A stretch of DNA of 64,000 nt from Microbacterium radiodurans. Lineage in GTDB: Bacteria; Actinomycetota; Actinomycetes; Actinomycetales; Microbacteriaceae. The DNA lies in the NCBI RefSeq assembly GCF_008710705.1, contig NZ_VYRZ01000003.1, positions 1 to 64,000 on the forward strand, written 5' to 3'. Made by a program: the position numbers and the translations under genes. Within the stretch, counting starts at the first letter, position 1. Each line of letters begins with the position of its first letter. Under the pieces are notes generated by a model that was not told the origin of the DNA, searched no databases, and saw only the letters and a program-made list of their open reading frames with translations. Shown here one piece after another: positions 28,902 through 36,650 of this stretch.

Positions 28902-30089
28902 TCAGGGACAGGTCGACGCGAGTGCTGCCGCCACGACCTCGCCTACCGCGGGGAAGATGGGGTCGGTGGCGGGGTCGAACGAGCCGCCGGTATAGGCAAC
29001 GGTCACGACGCGCTCGCCGTCAGGCGATGCCAGCGTGATGGCGTTGTAGCCGAACCCGTTGCCTCGCTGGCCGAAGACGAGTTCTGGCGGCTCGGCGCCG
29101 CACGCGTCACCGCCGGCGAGGACCCCGAGCCCATAGCCCTCGATGCCGATCGCTCGCATCTGCTCCAGCGTCGTCGGCTGCAGCAGATCGCCGCGCTGCA
29201 GGGCGGCGTTGAACGCGCTCACGTCGCCGACCGTCGAGACCAAGGAGGCCCCGAACGACCAGAACGAGGGGTCGTAGTCGGTGACGTCTACCAGGTCGCC
29301 GTCGATCCTCAGGTAACCGTGCATGGAGTCGTCGGGCATGGCGCCGCCCGTCGGGTACTGGGTCGCGTCCATGCCGACGGGCTCCAGCACGCGCTCGTTC
29401 ATGAGGTCCGGCACAGTGCTGCCGGTGACCCCTTCGACCATCAGGCCGAGCACGGTGTACCCGGCGTTCGAATAATGGAACTCGGTGCCGGGCTCTGCGA
29501 GCCAGGATTGCTGCTGTGCGACCGAGAGGAGCTCGCGGGGCTCGTAGACGGCATCGCGGCCGTCGATCGCGGCGTCGACGTCAGGGGCGAGCGCGGCGAT
29601 GTAGTCCGGAAGCCCGCTCGTGTGAGCCAGCAGCTGCTGCACGGTCACGTCGGCGGGCGCAGCATCGAGCAAGCCCGGCAGGACCTCCTGAACGGTACTG
29701 TCCAGCGAGAGTTCACCCTCTTCGACGAGCTGCAACACGACGACGGCGAGCACTGTCTTCGAAATGCTGGCGATGCGCACGGGATCACCGACCTGGGCCG
29801 CTCGATCGTCGCGGAGGTCGGCTGAGCCCTCAGCGAGTGAAGCCGTCGTGTCACCATCGCGTATGTCCACTGCGACACCGACTGCGCCCGCCTCCATGAC
29901 CGTGGCGACAGCATCGGCGACCTCGATGGGAACCTCTACGACCGCCGCGCCCGTCGGCGGCACGTCCCGGGCGGGCACCGCGCATCCGGACAACAGTACG
30001 CCGCCAGCGAGGAGCGCCGTGAGCACGTGGGCTCCACGAGCCGCTACAGCGGACGCGCCCTGTGTTCGAAGGTGTGCCGAGCCGTTCAT
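28902..30089 (-). CDS. Serine hydrolase lipoprotein (beta-lactamase/D,D-peptidase family)
   Basis: The product is 395 aa. The signal peptide ends in the lipobox LLSGC with Cys36. The serine beta-lactamase/class C fold is shown by SISK (Ser108, Lys111), HTSGLPDY, YSNAGYTVLGLMVE and the late FGQRGNGFGY segment in place of a KTG motif. It resembles Streptomyces R61-type D-alanyl-D-alanine carboxypeptidases and related hydrolases, not a proven resistance enzyme. I chose the ATG at 30089, with CAGGAG 9 nt upstream; the longer frame upstream lacks support. Confidence 0.87.
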   Translation of the reverse strand: MNGSAHLRTQGASAVAARGAHVLTALLAGGVLLSGCAVPARDVPPTGAAVVEVPIEVADAVATVMEAGAVGVAVDIRDGDTTASLAEGSADLRDDRAAQVGDPVRIASISKTVLAVVVLQLVEEGELSLDSTVQEVLPGLLDAAPADVTVQQLLAHTSGLPDYIAALAPDVDAAIDGRDAVYEPRELLSVAQQQSWLAEPGTEFHYSNAGYTVLGLMVEGVTGSTVPDLMNERVLEPVGMDATQYPTGGAMPDDSMHGYLRIDGDLVDVTDYDPSFWSFGASLVSTVGDVSAFNAALQRGDLLQPTTLEQMRAIGIEGYGLGVLAGGDACGAEPPELVFGQRGNGFGYNAITLASPDGERVVTVAYTGGSFDPATDPIFPAVGEVVAAALASTCP

Positions 30090-30225
30090 CGTCGCAGTCT
30101 CCTGAGCCTTCGTGTGCCGGTGGGTCGTCACGGTCGATGCTACGGATGCCGCGTCGGCGCGGCATCCCTCCCGCGGGGGATCGCCGACTCCGCTTCCGGG
30201 CGGAGAGCGGCGCGAAGCCTGTGAG

Positions 30226-30447
30226 GCAACGTTGACCGGGAACATGCTCCTCATCCCTCGGGCGAGCGTCGGCGACGGGCTGCTGGATGTCGTCATCATG
30301 CGCCCGAAAGGGAGGTTCGGGTGGGCGAAGATTGAACTCGACGGAGACTCGTTCGGTCGCGCGACGCGTGTGCGCGTCAGCGTCGGAGTGGGAGCTCTGC
30401 GGGTTCGGGTCGGCGGAACCGTTCAGGTCGAGCACATCTCGGCGTGA
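30226..30447 (+). pseudogene. Remnant of a diacylglycerol/lipid kinase gene
   Basis: About 72 codons read TGNMLLIPRASVGDGLLDVVIMRPKGRFGWAKI followed directly by ELDGDSFGRATRVRVSV and ALRVRV. These are two C-terminal pieces of DagK/YegS-type lipid kinases, the GN...LLPxAxxDDGLLDVV motif and the xLDGDPxGxAxxVxVxVxPGALRVRV end, joined with the intervening stretch deleted. The catalytic domain is absent and no convincing start codon or ribosome-binding site is present. I regard it as a decayed gene. Confidence 0.65.
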
Positions 30448-30503
30448 CACAGTGGCAGAGTGCTCCGCCTCGGTGATGGCATGCCGAGCCGAAGGAGACA
30501 TCC

Positions 30504-30902
30504 ATGCCCGCATGGTGGGAAGAGTTCATGCACGCTGTGACCGGACGCGTCCGGAAGCACGCTGACCTTCCCGATCTTCGGTCGCTGACTTCGCGCATGA
30601 TCGCCCTGGAGCGAACCCACTACCTCGTCGACGATCGCGAACGCCGCACACGCCGGCCTCGTGCGTACATCCTGCGCACCGAGACCGACGCCTCGCGTGG
30701 GCCGCACAACGTCGCGGTGTTCTCGAACGGACGCGGCGTCGGCTACCTCCCGGTCCCGGCCGCGCAGGAGATGCAACCGCTCCTGGACCGGATCGGGGGG
30801 TCGGCGATCGTGAACGGGGCGGGGATGAAGACGGGCAGCATCCGGCTCTGGGTAGACCTGCCCACGCCGCGATCCATCCGCGCCTTCCTGCCGACCCGTT
30901 AG
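30504..30902 (+). CDS. Small HIRAN-like hypothetical protein
   Basis: The product is 132 aa. After a helical N-terminus, RAYILRTETDASRGPHNVAVFSNGRGVGYLPVPAAQEMQPLLDRIGG resembles HIRAN domains (xLxREPxNPxDxNAVAVxxxGxxVGYL...A). HIRAN domains bind DNA ends in helicases and occur as small stand-alone proteins in bacteria. The ATG has GAAGGAG 6 nt upstream. The assignment rests on pattern similarity only. Confidence 0.6.
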   Translation: MPAWWEEFMHAVTGRVRKHADLPDLRSLTSRMIALERTHYLVDDRERRTRRPRAYILRTETDASRGPHNVAVFSNGRGVGYLPVPAAQEMQPLLDRIGGSAIVNGAGMKTGSIRLWVDLPTPRSIRAFLPTR

Positions 30903-30980
30903 ACCGGAGCGACGCGCTGATCGGGTTGGAGCCGAGCCAGGCACATCGACGGATGATCATCCACGATCTGCGGCGCTTCG

Positions 30981-31053
30981 ACGCGACGGCGGGAGTCGAA
31001 CCCGCAACGCCACCGGTTATGAGCCGGAGCCCGGGACCACCCGGATCGCCGCG
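30981..31053 (-). tRNA. tRNA-like gene with CAU anticodon (atypical Met/Ile2)
   Basis: On the minus strand a 73-nt cloverleaf can be drawn: acceptor CGCGGCG/CGTCGCG with one G-U, D-stem CCGG/CCGG, anticodon loop CTCATAA with CAU, and a regular T-arm GCGGG-TTCGACT-CCCGC. CCA is not encoded. The D-loop is only about 6 nt, two nucleotides lie between the D- and anticodon stems, and the first anticodon-stem pair is a T-T mismatch. It could be a divergent functional tRNA or a tRNA pseudogene. Confidence 0.6.
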
Positions 31054-31131
31054 ATGACCGTCACGCTACGGGACCCCGCCCCGCCGCGCGAGGCGTATGA
31101 CCCTCGGTGTCGCCGCGCGGCCGCCCGTTAC

Positions 31132-31202
31132 CGCGAGACAGCAGGTGCGCGCCGAGACAGCGGCTGTCGACTGCGGTCTCGGCGCGCCGATGCTGTCTCG
31201 CG
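31132..31202. repeat. Interspersed palindromic repeat, copy 1
   Basis: CGCGAGACAGCA (31132-31143) pairs perfectly with TGCTGTCTCGCG (31191-31202). Inside it GCGCGCCGAGA (31147-31157) pairs with TCTCGGCGCGC (31177-31187). Each arm also repeats the word GAGACAGC. A second copy with the same orientation lies at 31686-31758. Confidence 0.8.
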
Positions 31203-31223
31203 GGTGGCGGGGTGAGGGCGGTC

Positions 31224-31655
31224 TCAGGCGAGGCCGGCGTCGCGCATCAGCTCGACGCCGAGGGGGCCGGGGTTGTAGGCGATCTCCCACCGGAAGCCGT
31301 CCGGGTCGGCGAAATAGCCCGAGTAGCCGCCCCATGAGCGGTGCGCGGCCGGGACGACGATCTCGCCGCCGGCGGCTGCCGCATCCGCCATCACGGCGTC
31401 GACGCCGGCGACGTCGGGCAGGTTGTGGGCGAGCGTGATGGGCGGGATGCCGCGCTCCGACGCCGTGCCGCCGACCTCGGCCTCGAAAGCGGCCCGGTCC
31501 CACAACGAGAGCATGACCGCCGCGCCGACCCGGACGAAGATCACCTCGCCCGGGGCTTCGAAGGCAGGCTGCCACCCGAGCCCGTCCACGTAGAAGCGGC
31601 GCGTCGCCGCGAGGTCGCGCACGGCGAGGGTGACGAAGGTGATGCGGGCGTCCAT
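31224..31655 (-). CDS. VOC (glyoxalase/bleomycin-resistance) family protein
   Basis: The 143-aa protein has the two betaalphabetabetabeta modules of the VOC fold: VTLAVRDLAATRRFYVDGLGW and, in the second half, VDAVMADAAAAGGEIV...SGYFADPDGFRWEIAYNP. The latter has the typical DPDG..WE metal-site end. The substrate is unknown. The ATG at 31655 has TAGCGT ending 7 nt upstream. The gene sits exactly between the two copies of the palindromic repeat. Confidence 0.88.
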   Translation of the reverse strand: MDARITFVTLAVRDLAATRRFYVDGLGWQPAFEAPGEVIFVRVGAAVMLSLWDRAAFEAEVGGTASERGIPPITLAHNLPDVAGVDAVMADAAAAGGEIVVPAAHRSWGGYSGYFADPDGFRWEIAYNPGPLGVELMRDAGLA

Positions 31656-31662
31656 GCCCGCG

Positions 31663-31668
31663 ACGCTA
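31663..31668 (-). promoter_or_regulatory. Possible -10 hexamer of the VOC gene
   Basis: TAGCGT on the minus strand ends 7 nt before the ATG. Confidence 0.45.
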
Positions 31669-31685
31669 CCCGCCGGTGCGCCACA

Positions 31686-31758
31686 CCGCGAGACTGCAGT
31701 TGCGCGCCAAGACAGCAGTTGGCAGGTGCGGTCTCGGCGCTCGGATGCTGTCTCGCGG
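31686..31758. repeat. Interspersed palindromic repeat, copy 2
   Basis: CCGCGAGACTGCA (31686-31698) pairs, with one mismatch, with TGCTGTCTCGCGG (31746-31758). The inner arms GCGCGCCAAGAC and GTCTCGGCGC also pair with one mismatch. It is the same element as at 31132, in the same orientation, about 555 bp away. Confidence 0.75.
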
Positions 31759-31800
31759 ATGGCGGGGGAGCGACGGGGCGCGGGTGTCGGCGGTCGAACG

Positions 31801-31806
31801 TAGAAT
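31801..31806 (+). promoter_or_regulatory. Possible -10 hexamer of the helicase gene
   Basis: TAGAAT ends 9 nt before the ATG at 31816 and starts about 40 nt after the second palindromic repeat. Confidence 0.4.
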
Positions 31807-31815
31807 CGGGAGGCC

Positions 31816-34284
31816 ATGCCAGACCGTCTGAAGCCCGTCATCCTCGGATCCTCCGCCGCCCTCGGCGGCGACCGTTCGTCGGGAGAGCGTCCCGACGCCG
31901 ACCTCCTCGAGGGGCTGAACCCGCCGCAGCTCGCCGCCGTGACCTATCGCGGTCCCGCGCTGCTGATCGTCGCAGGCGCCGGCTCGGGCAAGACGCGCGT
32001 GCTCACGCACCGCATCGCGTCGCTGCTGCGCGGCCGCGAGGCGTGGCCGAGCCAGATCCTCGCGATCACCTTCACCAACAAGGCCGCCGGCGAGATGCGC
32101 GAGCGCGTGCAGCAGCTGATCGGCGACAGTGCGCAGGGCATGTGGATCTCGACCTTCCACTCGGCATGCGTGCGCATCCTCCGCCGTGAGGCGCAGCAGT
32201 TCGGGTTCACCAAGAACTTCACGATCTACGACTCCGGCGACTCGCGTGCGCTCATCAAGCGCCTCGTCAAGGAGCACGAGGCCGACGCGTTCGGCCTGAC
32301 CCCGGCGGGTGTGCAGAGCCGCATCTCCAAGCTCAAGAACGAACTCGCGGATGCCGATTCGTACGCGCGCCAGGCGAACATGTCCGACCCCGCCGAGCGC
32401 GTCTTCGTCGAGCTGTTCAGCGCATACCAGGCGGCGCTGCAGCGAGCCAACGCGTTCGACTTCGACGACCTCATCGGCCAGACCGTCTACCTCTTCCGCG
32501 CCTTCCCCCACGTCGCGGATGTCTACCGCAAGCGGTTCCGGCACATCCTGGTCGACGAGTACCAAGACACCAACCACGCCCAGTACGCGCTCATCCACGA
32601 GTTGACGCGGCCCGTGCAGGGCTCGTCGGGCGACTCGTTCTCCGCCGGCGGCATGATGATCTTCGAGCCCGAGACGGCGCCCGAGGTCGAAGGTGCGTCG
32701 CTCACCGTCGTCGGCGATTCCGACCAGTCGATCTACGCCTTCCGCGGCGCCGACATCCGCAACATCACCGAGTTCGAGCGCGACTATCCCGGCGCCCAGG
32801 TCGTGCTGCTCGAGCAGAACTACCGCTCGACGCAGAACATCCTCTCGGCCGCCAACGCCGTCATCGCGAACAACTTCGACCGCAAGGACAAGAAGCTCTG
32901 GACGGACGTCGGGGCGGGCGATGCGATCGTGGGCTTCACCGGCTACTCGCAGCACGACGAGGCGCAGTTCGTCGCCGACGAGATCGAGGCGCTGCACCGC
33001 GCGTCGATGCCGTACTCGCAGATGGCCGTCTTCTACCGCACCAACTCGCAGTCCCGCGCGCTGGAGGAGATCTTCATCCGCGCCGCGATCCCGTACAAGA
33101 TCATGGGCGGCACGAAGTTCTACGATCGCGCCGAGATCAAGGACGCCCTCGCATACGCCGTGGCCGTCGCGAACCCGGCCGACGAGCTGGCGGTGCGCCG
33201 CATCCTGAACCGGCCGCGCCGCGGCATCGGCGATGTCACCGAGACCTCGATCGCCCGGTACGCCGCTGAGCAGCAGATCACGTTCCGCGACGCGCTCGCG
33301 AACGCTTCCGCGCTCGGTGTCGGACCGAAGATCCAGGCGGCGATCGCGCAGCTCGACGCGGTTCTGGCCGAGGCGACCGAGATCATGCTGCCCGCTTCGG
33401 GCGAGATCGCCCCGCCCACCGCGGTCACGCAGGGGCTCTCGGTGCTCCTCAACAAGTCGGGCTACATGGACGCGCTGCGGATGAGCCGCGATCCGCAGGA
33501 CGAGGCACGCCTCGAGAACCTCGACGAGCTCATCGCCGTGACGCGCGAGTTCGCCCGGAACAACCCCGAGGGCACGATCCTCGACTTCCTCACCGAGGTC
33601 GCTCTGGTTGCCGACGCCGACGACCTCGACGACGAGTCGGGCACCGTCTCGCTCATGACCATGCACACGGCGAAGGGGCTCGAGTACGACGCCGTCTTCG
33701 TCACGGGCGTGGAGGAGGACCTCATCCCGCACCGCATCTCGGCGAACGAGCCGGGCGGTCCGCAGGAGGAGCGGCGCCTCTTCTACGTCGCCCTCACCCG
33801 CGCCCGCAAGCGCCTGCATCTGTCGCTCGCGATGACCCGGGCGCAGTTCGGCGAGGTCTCGGCCGCGATGCCGAGCCGGTTCCTGCAGGAGATCCCGCAC
33901 GACCTCATCGACTGGCGGCAGTCTCCGGGGGACGTCAACTCGCGCGGCGGCATGCAGTCGCGCGCCCTCAACGGCCGGCGCTCCGGCGGCTCCGGGGGAG
34001 GGTTCGGCGGCTCGGGCAAGCGGTACGGCGACGACCTCGTACCGCTCCCGCGACGCGAGAAGACCGGTGACATCGCAAAGTTCGCCAATCGCATCCCCGC
34101 GAAGGTGCGCGACAACGGCGACCTCGAACTCGGACCCGGCGATCGCATTCGCCATGACGACTTCGGCGAAGGACGTGTGGATGCCGTGACCGGCGAGGGC
34201 GCGAAGCGCGTCGCCCATGTGCGCTTCGATTCGGCCGGAGCGAAGAAGTTGCTGATCAAGATCGCGCCGATCGTCAAGCTCTGA
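31816..34284 (+). CDS. pcrA: ATP-dependent DNA helicase, UvrD/PcrA
   Basis: The 822-aa protein is a superfamily 1A 3'-5' helicase acting in nucleotide excision and mismatch-type repair and in replication-recombination conflicts. Motifs in order: GAGSGKT (54-60), ITFTNKAAGEM, STFHSACVRILR, DEYQDTN, VGDSDQSIYAFRGAD, LEQNYRST, GLEYDAVFVTG and VALTRARKRL. The C-terminal about 130 residues contain a Gly-rich linker and a PcrA-type Tudor-like tail (GDRIRHDDFGEGRVDAVTG). The ATG is preceded by GGGAGG. Confidence 0.93.
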   Translation: MPDRLKPVILGSSAALGGDRSSGERPDADLLEGLNPPQLAAVTYRGPALLIVAGAGSGKTRVLTHRIASLLRGREAWPSQILAITFTNKAAGEMRERVQQLIGDSAQGMWISTFHSACVRILRREAQQFGFTKNFTIYDSGDSRALIKRLVKEHEADAFGLTPAGVQSRISKLKNELADADSYARQANMSDPAERVFVELFSAYQAALQRANAFDFDDLIGQTVYLFRAFPHVADVYRKRFRHILVDEYQDTNHAQYALIHELTRPVQGSSGDSFSAGGMMIFEPETAPEVEGASLTVVGDSDQSIYAFRGADIRNITEFERDYPGAQVVLLEQNYRSTQNILSAANAVIANNFDRKDKKLWTDVGAGDAIVGFTGYSQHDEAQFVADEIEALHRASMPYSQMAVFYRTNSQSRALEEIFIRAAIPYKIMGGTKFYDRAEIKDALAYAVAVANPADELAVRRILNRPRRGIGDVTETSIARYAAEQQITFRDALANASALGVGPKIQAAIAQLDAVLAEATEIMLPASGEIAPPTAVTQGLSVLLNKSGYMDALRMSRDPQDEARLENLDELIAVTREFARNNPEGTILDFLTEVALVADADDLDDESGTVSLMTMHTAKGLEYDAVFVTGVEEDLIPHRISANEPGGPQEERRLFYVALTRARKRLHLSLAMTRAQFGEVSAAMPSRFLQEIPHDLIDWRQSPGDVNSRGGMQSRALNGRRSGGSGGGFGGSGKRYGDDLVPLPRREKTGDIAKFANRIPAKVRDNGDLELGPGDRIRHDDFGEGRVDAVTGEGAKRVAHVRFDSAGAKKLLIKIAPIVKL

Positions 34285-34316
34285 TCCGCCGCCACCCCGG
34301 CGGAGGACCACCGGGT

Positions 34317-34322
34317 TAGGCT
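34317..34322 (+). promoter_or_regulatory. Possible -10 hexamer (leaderless)
   Basis: TAGGCT ends 6 nt before the ATG at 34329. Confidence 0.45.
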
Positions 34323-34328
34323 CGACGC

Positions 34329-35450
34329 ATGGCGATCTTCAAGCGCTCGGCGCGAGACACCAGCGGCCAGACCACCCCGGCAGCGGAGCCGGTGGCGGAC
34401 GAGGCGCAGCCGACTCCGGATGCGACGGATGACGCAGCGTCTCCGGCGCGCGCGGAGTCGGTACCTCACGTCGGGATCTCGGTCTCGACGTTCGGCGCTC
34501 CCGCCCCGGCGCCCGCCGCATCCTCTGCGCCGGCCGCCGGAGCCGTCCCTGCCGCCGGCCAGCCGGTGAAGCGTCCGCCGGCAGAGGCTCCCGAGCGCAC
34601 CGAGACCGTGCCGGGCATGCCCGACAACACGCTCGTACAGGCGGCGCTCGCCGCTATCGCCGAGAAGCCCACGAACGTCGATGTGATGAACGTCATGCGC
34701 CAGAGCATGCAGGGCACGCTGTACGTGCGCGTTCGCGGCGACGCCCGCGTGCTCTCGGCCGAGGGCAAGCCGATCACGCTGGCTGTGTCGCAGGTCGACG
34801 GTGCGCGGTTCCTGCTCGCCTTCACCGGCGGTGCGGCGCTCCGCGCGAGCGTCGAGGCCGACGGCGACCGCGACACCTCGGCGCTCGGGCTTCCGGTCGC
34901 GAACGTCTTCCGCAACGCGATCGAGGGACCCTATGAGGGGCTCATCATCGATCACGCGATTCCGGGGTCGCGCATCGTGCTGCCCGTCGCGCTCATCGAG
35001 AAGGCGTACGAGGAGGGCGACCCGGAGTTCCGGATCAAGAACCTGCTGGCCGGCCCCCGCGACGCGGAGACCGCCGGGAAGATCGGCGAGGCGCTGGCCG
35101 CCGTGCCGCTGTGGGTGGCTGCCGGGCCCGCGGGCGACAGCGGTCAGATCGGACTGGCCGAGTCGCGCACGGTGTCGGGTGAGCGTCGACTCGAGGTGTT
35201 CTCGCACCCGCTCGAGATCCTCGTGCTCGGACGCGGCGACCGCCCCGTCGCCGTCACCGCGCCGCAGCTCGCCCGCGCGATCGACGGCAACCCCGAGCTC
35301 AACGGCGTGATCGTGGACCCGGGTGGTCCCTGGATCCACGTCGACCGGGCCGACCTCGGCCCCGTGCTCGCCCGCGCCGGTGAGCCCGACCCCGAGCCGG
35401 CGACCCCCGAGCCGGCGGCGCCGACGGACTCGTCGGCTTCTCGCGACTGA
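34329..35450 (+). CDS. SseB-family protein
   Basis: The product is 373 aa. An Ala/Pro-rich unstructured N-terminus (about 1-95) precedes two SseB-like units: LYVRVRG...ITLAVSQVDGARFLLAFTGGAALRAS and, from about 190, LIIDHAIPGSRIVLPVALIEKA...EALAAVPLWVAAG. SseB proteins have no firm biochemical role. The C-terminus is again Pro/Ala-rich. There is no signal peptide. Confidence 0.75.
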   Translation: MAIFKRSARDTSGQTTPAAEPVADEAQPTPDATDDAASPARAESVPHVGISVSTFGAPAPAPAASSAPAAGAVPAAGQPVKRPPAEAPERTETVPGMPDNTLVQAALAAIAEKPTNVDVMNVMRQSMQGTLYVRVRGDARVLSAEGKPITLAVSQVDGARFLLAFTGGAALRASVEADGDRDTSALGLPVANVFRNAIEGPYEGLIIDHAIPGSRIVLPVALIEKAYEEGDPEFRIKNLLAGPRDAETAGKIGEALAAVPLWVAAGPAGDSGQIGLAESRTVSGERRLEVFSHPLEILVLGRGDRPVAVTAPQLARAIDGNPELNGVIVDPGGPWIHVDRADLGPVLARAGEPDPEPATPEPAAPTDSSASRD

Positions 35451-35465
35451 TCCGCGGAGATCTCG

Positions 35466-35505
35466 CGTTCTGCGGATGCCGTGACGCCGCGGCATCCGCA
35501 GAACG
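35466..35505. terminator. Strong hairpin after the SseB gene
   Basis: A perfect 16-bp stem (35466-35481 with 35490-35505) with an 8-nt loop lies 15 nt past the stop, nested in a further TCCGCGGA pair (35451-35458 with 35513-35520). It probably terminates the SseB transcript, although there is no T-run. Confidence 0.7.
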
Positions 35506-35584
35506 GACGATGTCCGCGGACCGACCGCGACGACCTCACCCGCGCGGCGATGTCCAGGGGGTGGCCGCTGACGATGGCCGGCCC

Positions 35585-35590
35585 TAGTGT
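35585..35590 (+). promoter_or_regulatory. Possible -10 hexamer (leaderless)
   Basis: TAGTGT ends 6 nt before the ATG at 35597. Confidence 0.45.
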
Positions 35591-35596
35591 CGGGGG

Positions 35597-36625
35597 ATGG
35601 CGAGTGAGCGCATCACCCTGACCGTGCCCGGCCCGGACGGCGACCGCGAAGTCGGGCTGTCGAGCCCGAACCGCGTGCTGTGGCCCGAGCTCGGGATCAC
35701 GAAGCACGAGTACGCCGAGTATGCGCTCGCCGTCGCGGAGCCCTTCCTGCGCGCGAACGGACACCGTCCGATCTCGCTCGAGCGCTTCCCCGACTCCATC
35801 GACGGGGAGCGGTTCTTCTCGAAGAATCCCCCCAAGGGAGCCCCCGACTACATCGACTCCGTCGTCTGCACCTACAACAGCGGTCGCCGGCATCCCCAGG
35901 TCGTGCTCTCGGAGCCCGCGGCCATCGCCTGGGCTGTGCAGATGAACACCGTCGTGTTCCACCCGTGGGCCTCGCTCGCGGCCGACACCGACAACCCGGT
36001 CGAACTGCGCATCGACCTCGACCCGCAGCCGGGCACCGGGTTCGCCGAGGCCGCCGCTGCCGCCCCGGCGCTGCGGGATGTGCTCGCCGAGGCCGGGCTC
36101 ACGGCGTTCCTCAAGACGAGCGGAAACCGCGGCATCCATGTGTTCTGCCCCATCGAGCCGGCCCACGAGTTCCTCGACGTCCGGCACGCGGTGATCGCGG
36201 CTGCGCGCGAGCTCGAACGACGGATGCCGGATCGCGTGACCACGAACTGGTGGAAGGAGGAGCGCGGCGAACGGCTCTTCGTCGACTTCAACCAGGCGAA
36301 CCGCGACCGGACGATGGCCGGCGCCTACAGCGCGCGCGCACTGCCGGCTGCCACCGTCGCGACCCCGATCACCTGGGACGAACTCGAGGCGGGGGTGGAT
36401 CCGGCGTCCTTCACCGTCCGGACGGTGCCCGAACGCCTCGCCGAGGTCGGAGACCCGTGGGAGGGGCTCCAGGCCGCGCCCGGTCGGATCGACACCCTGC
36501 TCGAGTGGTGGCAGCGCGATCTCGAGGCCGGTCTCGGTGAACTGCCGTTCCCGCCCGAGTTCCCGAAAATGCCCGGCGAGCCGCCGCGCGTCCAACCGAG
36601 CCGCGCCCGCAAGCCCGAAGCCTGA
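35597..36625 (+). CDS. ligD: LigD-type DNA polymerase/primase (NHEJ)
   Basis: The 342-aa protein is a stand-alone archaeo-eukaryotic-primase domain as in the polymerase part of bacterial LigD. Key features are NRVLWPELGITKHEYAEYA near the N-terminus, the catalytic IDLDPQP (Asp140, Asp142) and KTSGNRGIHVFCPI. It would fill gaps with ribonucleotides or dNTPs during end joining. It faces the ATP-dependent ligase gene with 25 nt between stops, so the two LigD activities are encoded separately. No ku gene is in the window. Confidence 0.9.
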   Translation: MASERITLTVPGPDGDREVGLSSPNRVLWPELGITKHEYAEYALAVAEPFLRANGHRPISLERFPDSIDGERFFSKNPPKGAPDYIDSVVCTYNSGRRHPQVVLSEPAAIAWAVQMNTVVFHPWASLAADTDNPVELRIDLDPQPGTGFAEAAAAAPALRDVLAEAGLTAFLKTSGNRGIHVFCPIEPAHEFLDVRHAVIAAARELERRMPDRVTTNWWKEERGERLFVDFNQANRDRTMAGAYSARALPAATVATPITWDELEAGVDPASFTVRTVPERLAEVGDPWEGLQAAPGRIDTLLEWWQRDLEAGLGELPFPPEFPKMPGEPPRVQPSRARKPEA

Positions 36626-36650
36626 TCCCGGGAGCGGGCGGGTCGCGTGA

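Noticed and set aside
28902..30089. Beta-lactamase resistance gene
   Set aside because: The SxxK serine hydrolase fold is present, but the motif set fits the broad D,D-peptidase/esterase group. Resistance cannot be claimed from the sequence.
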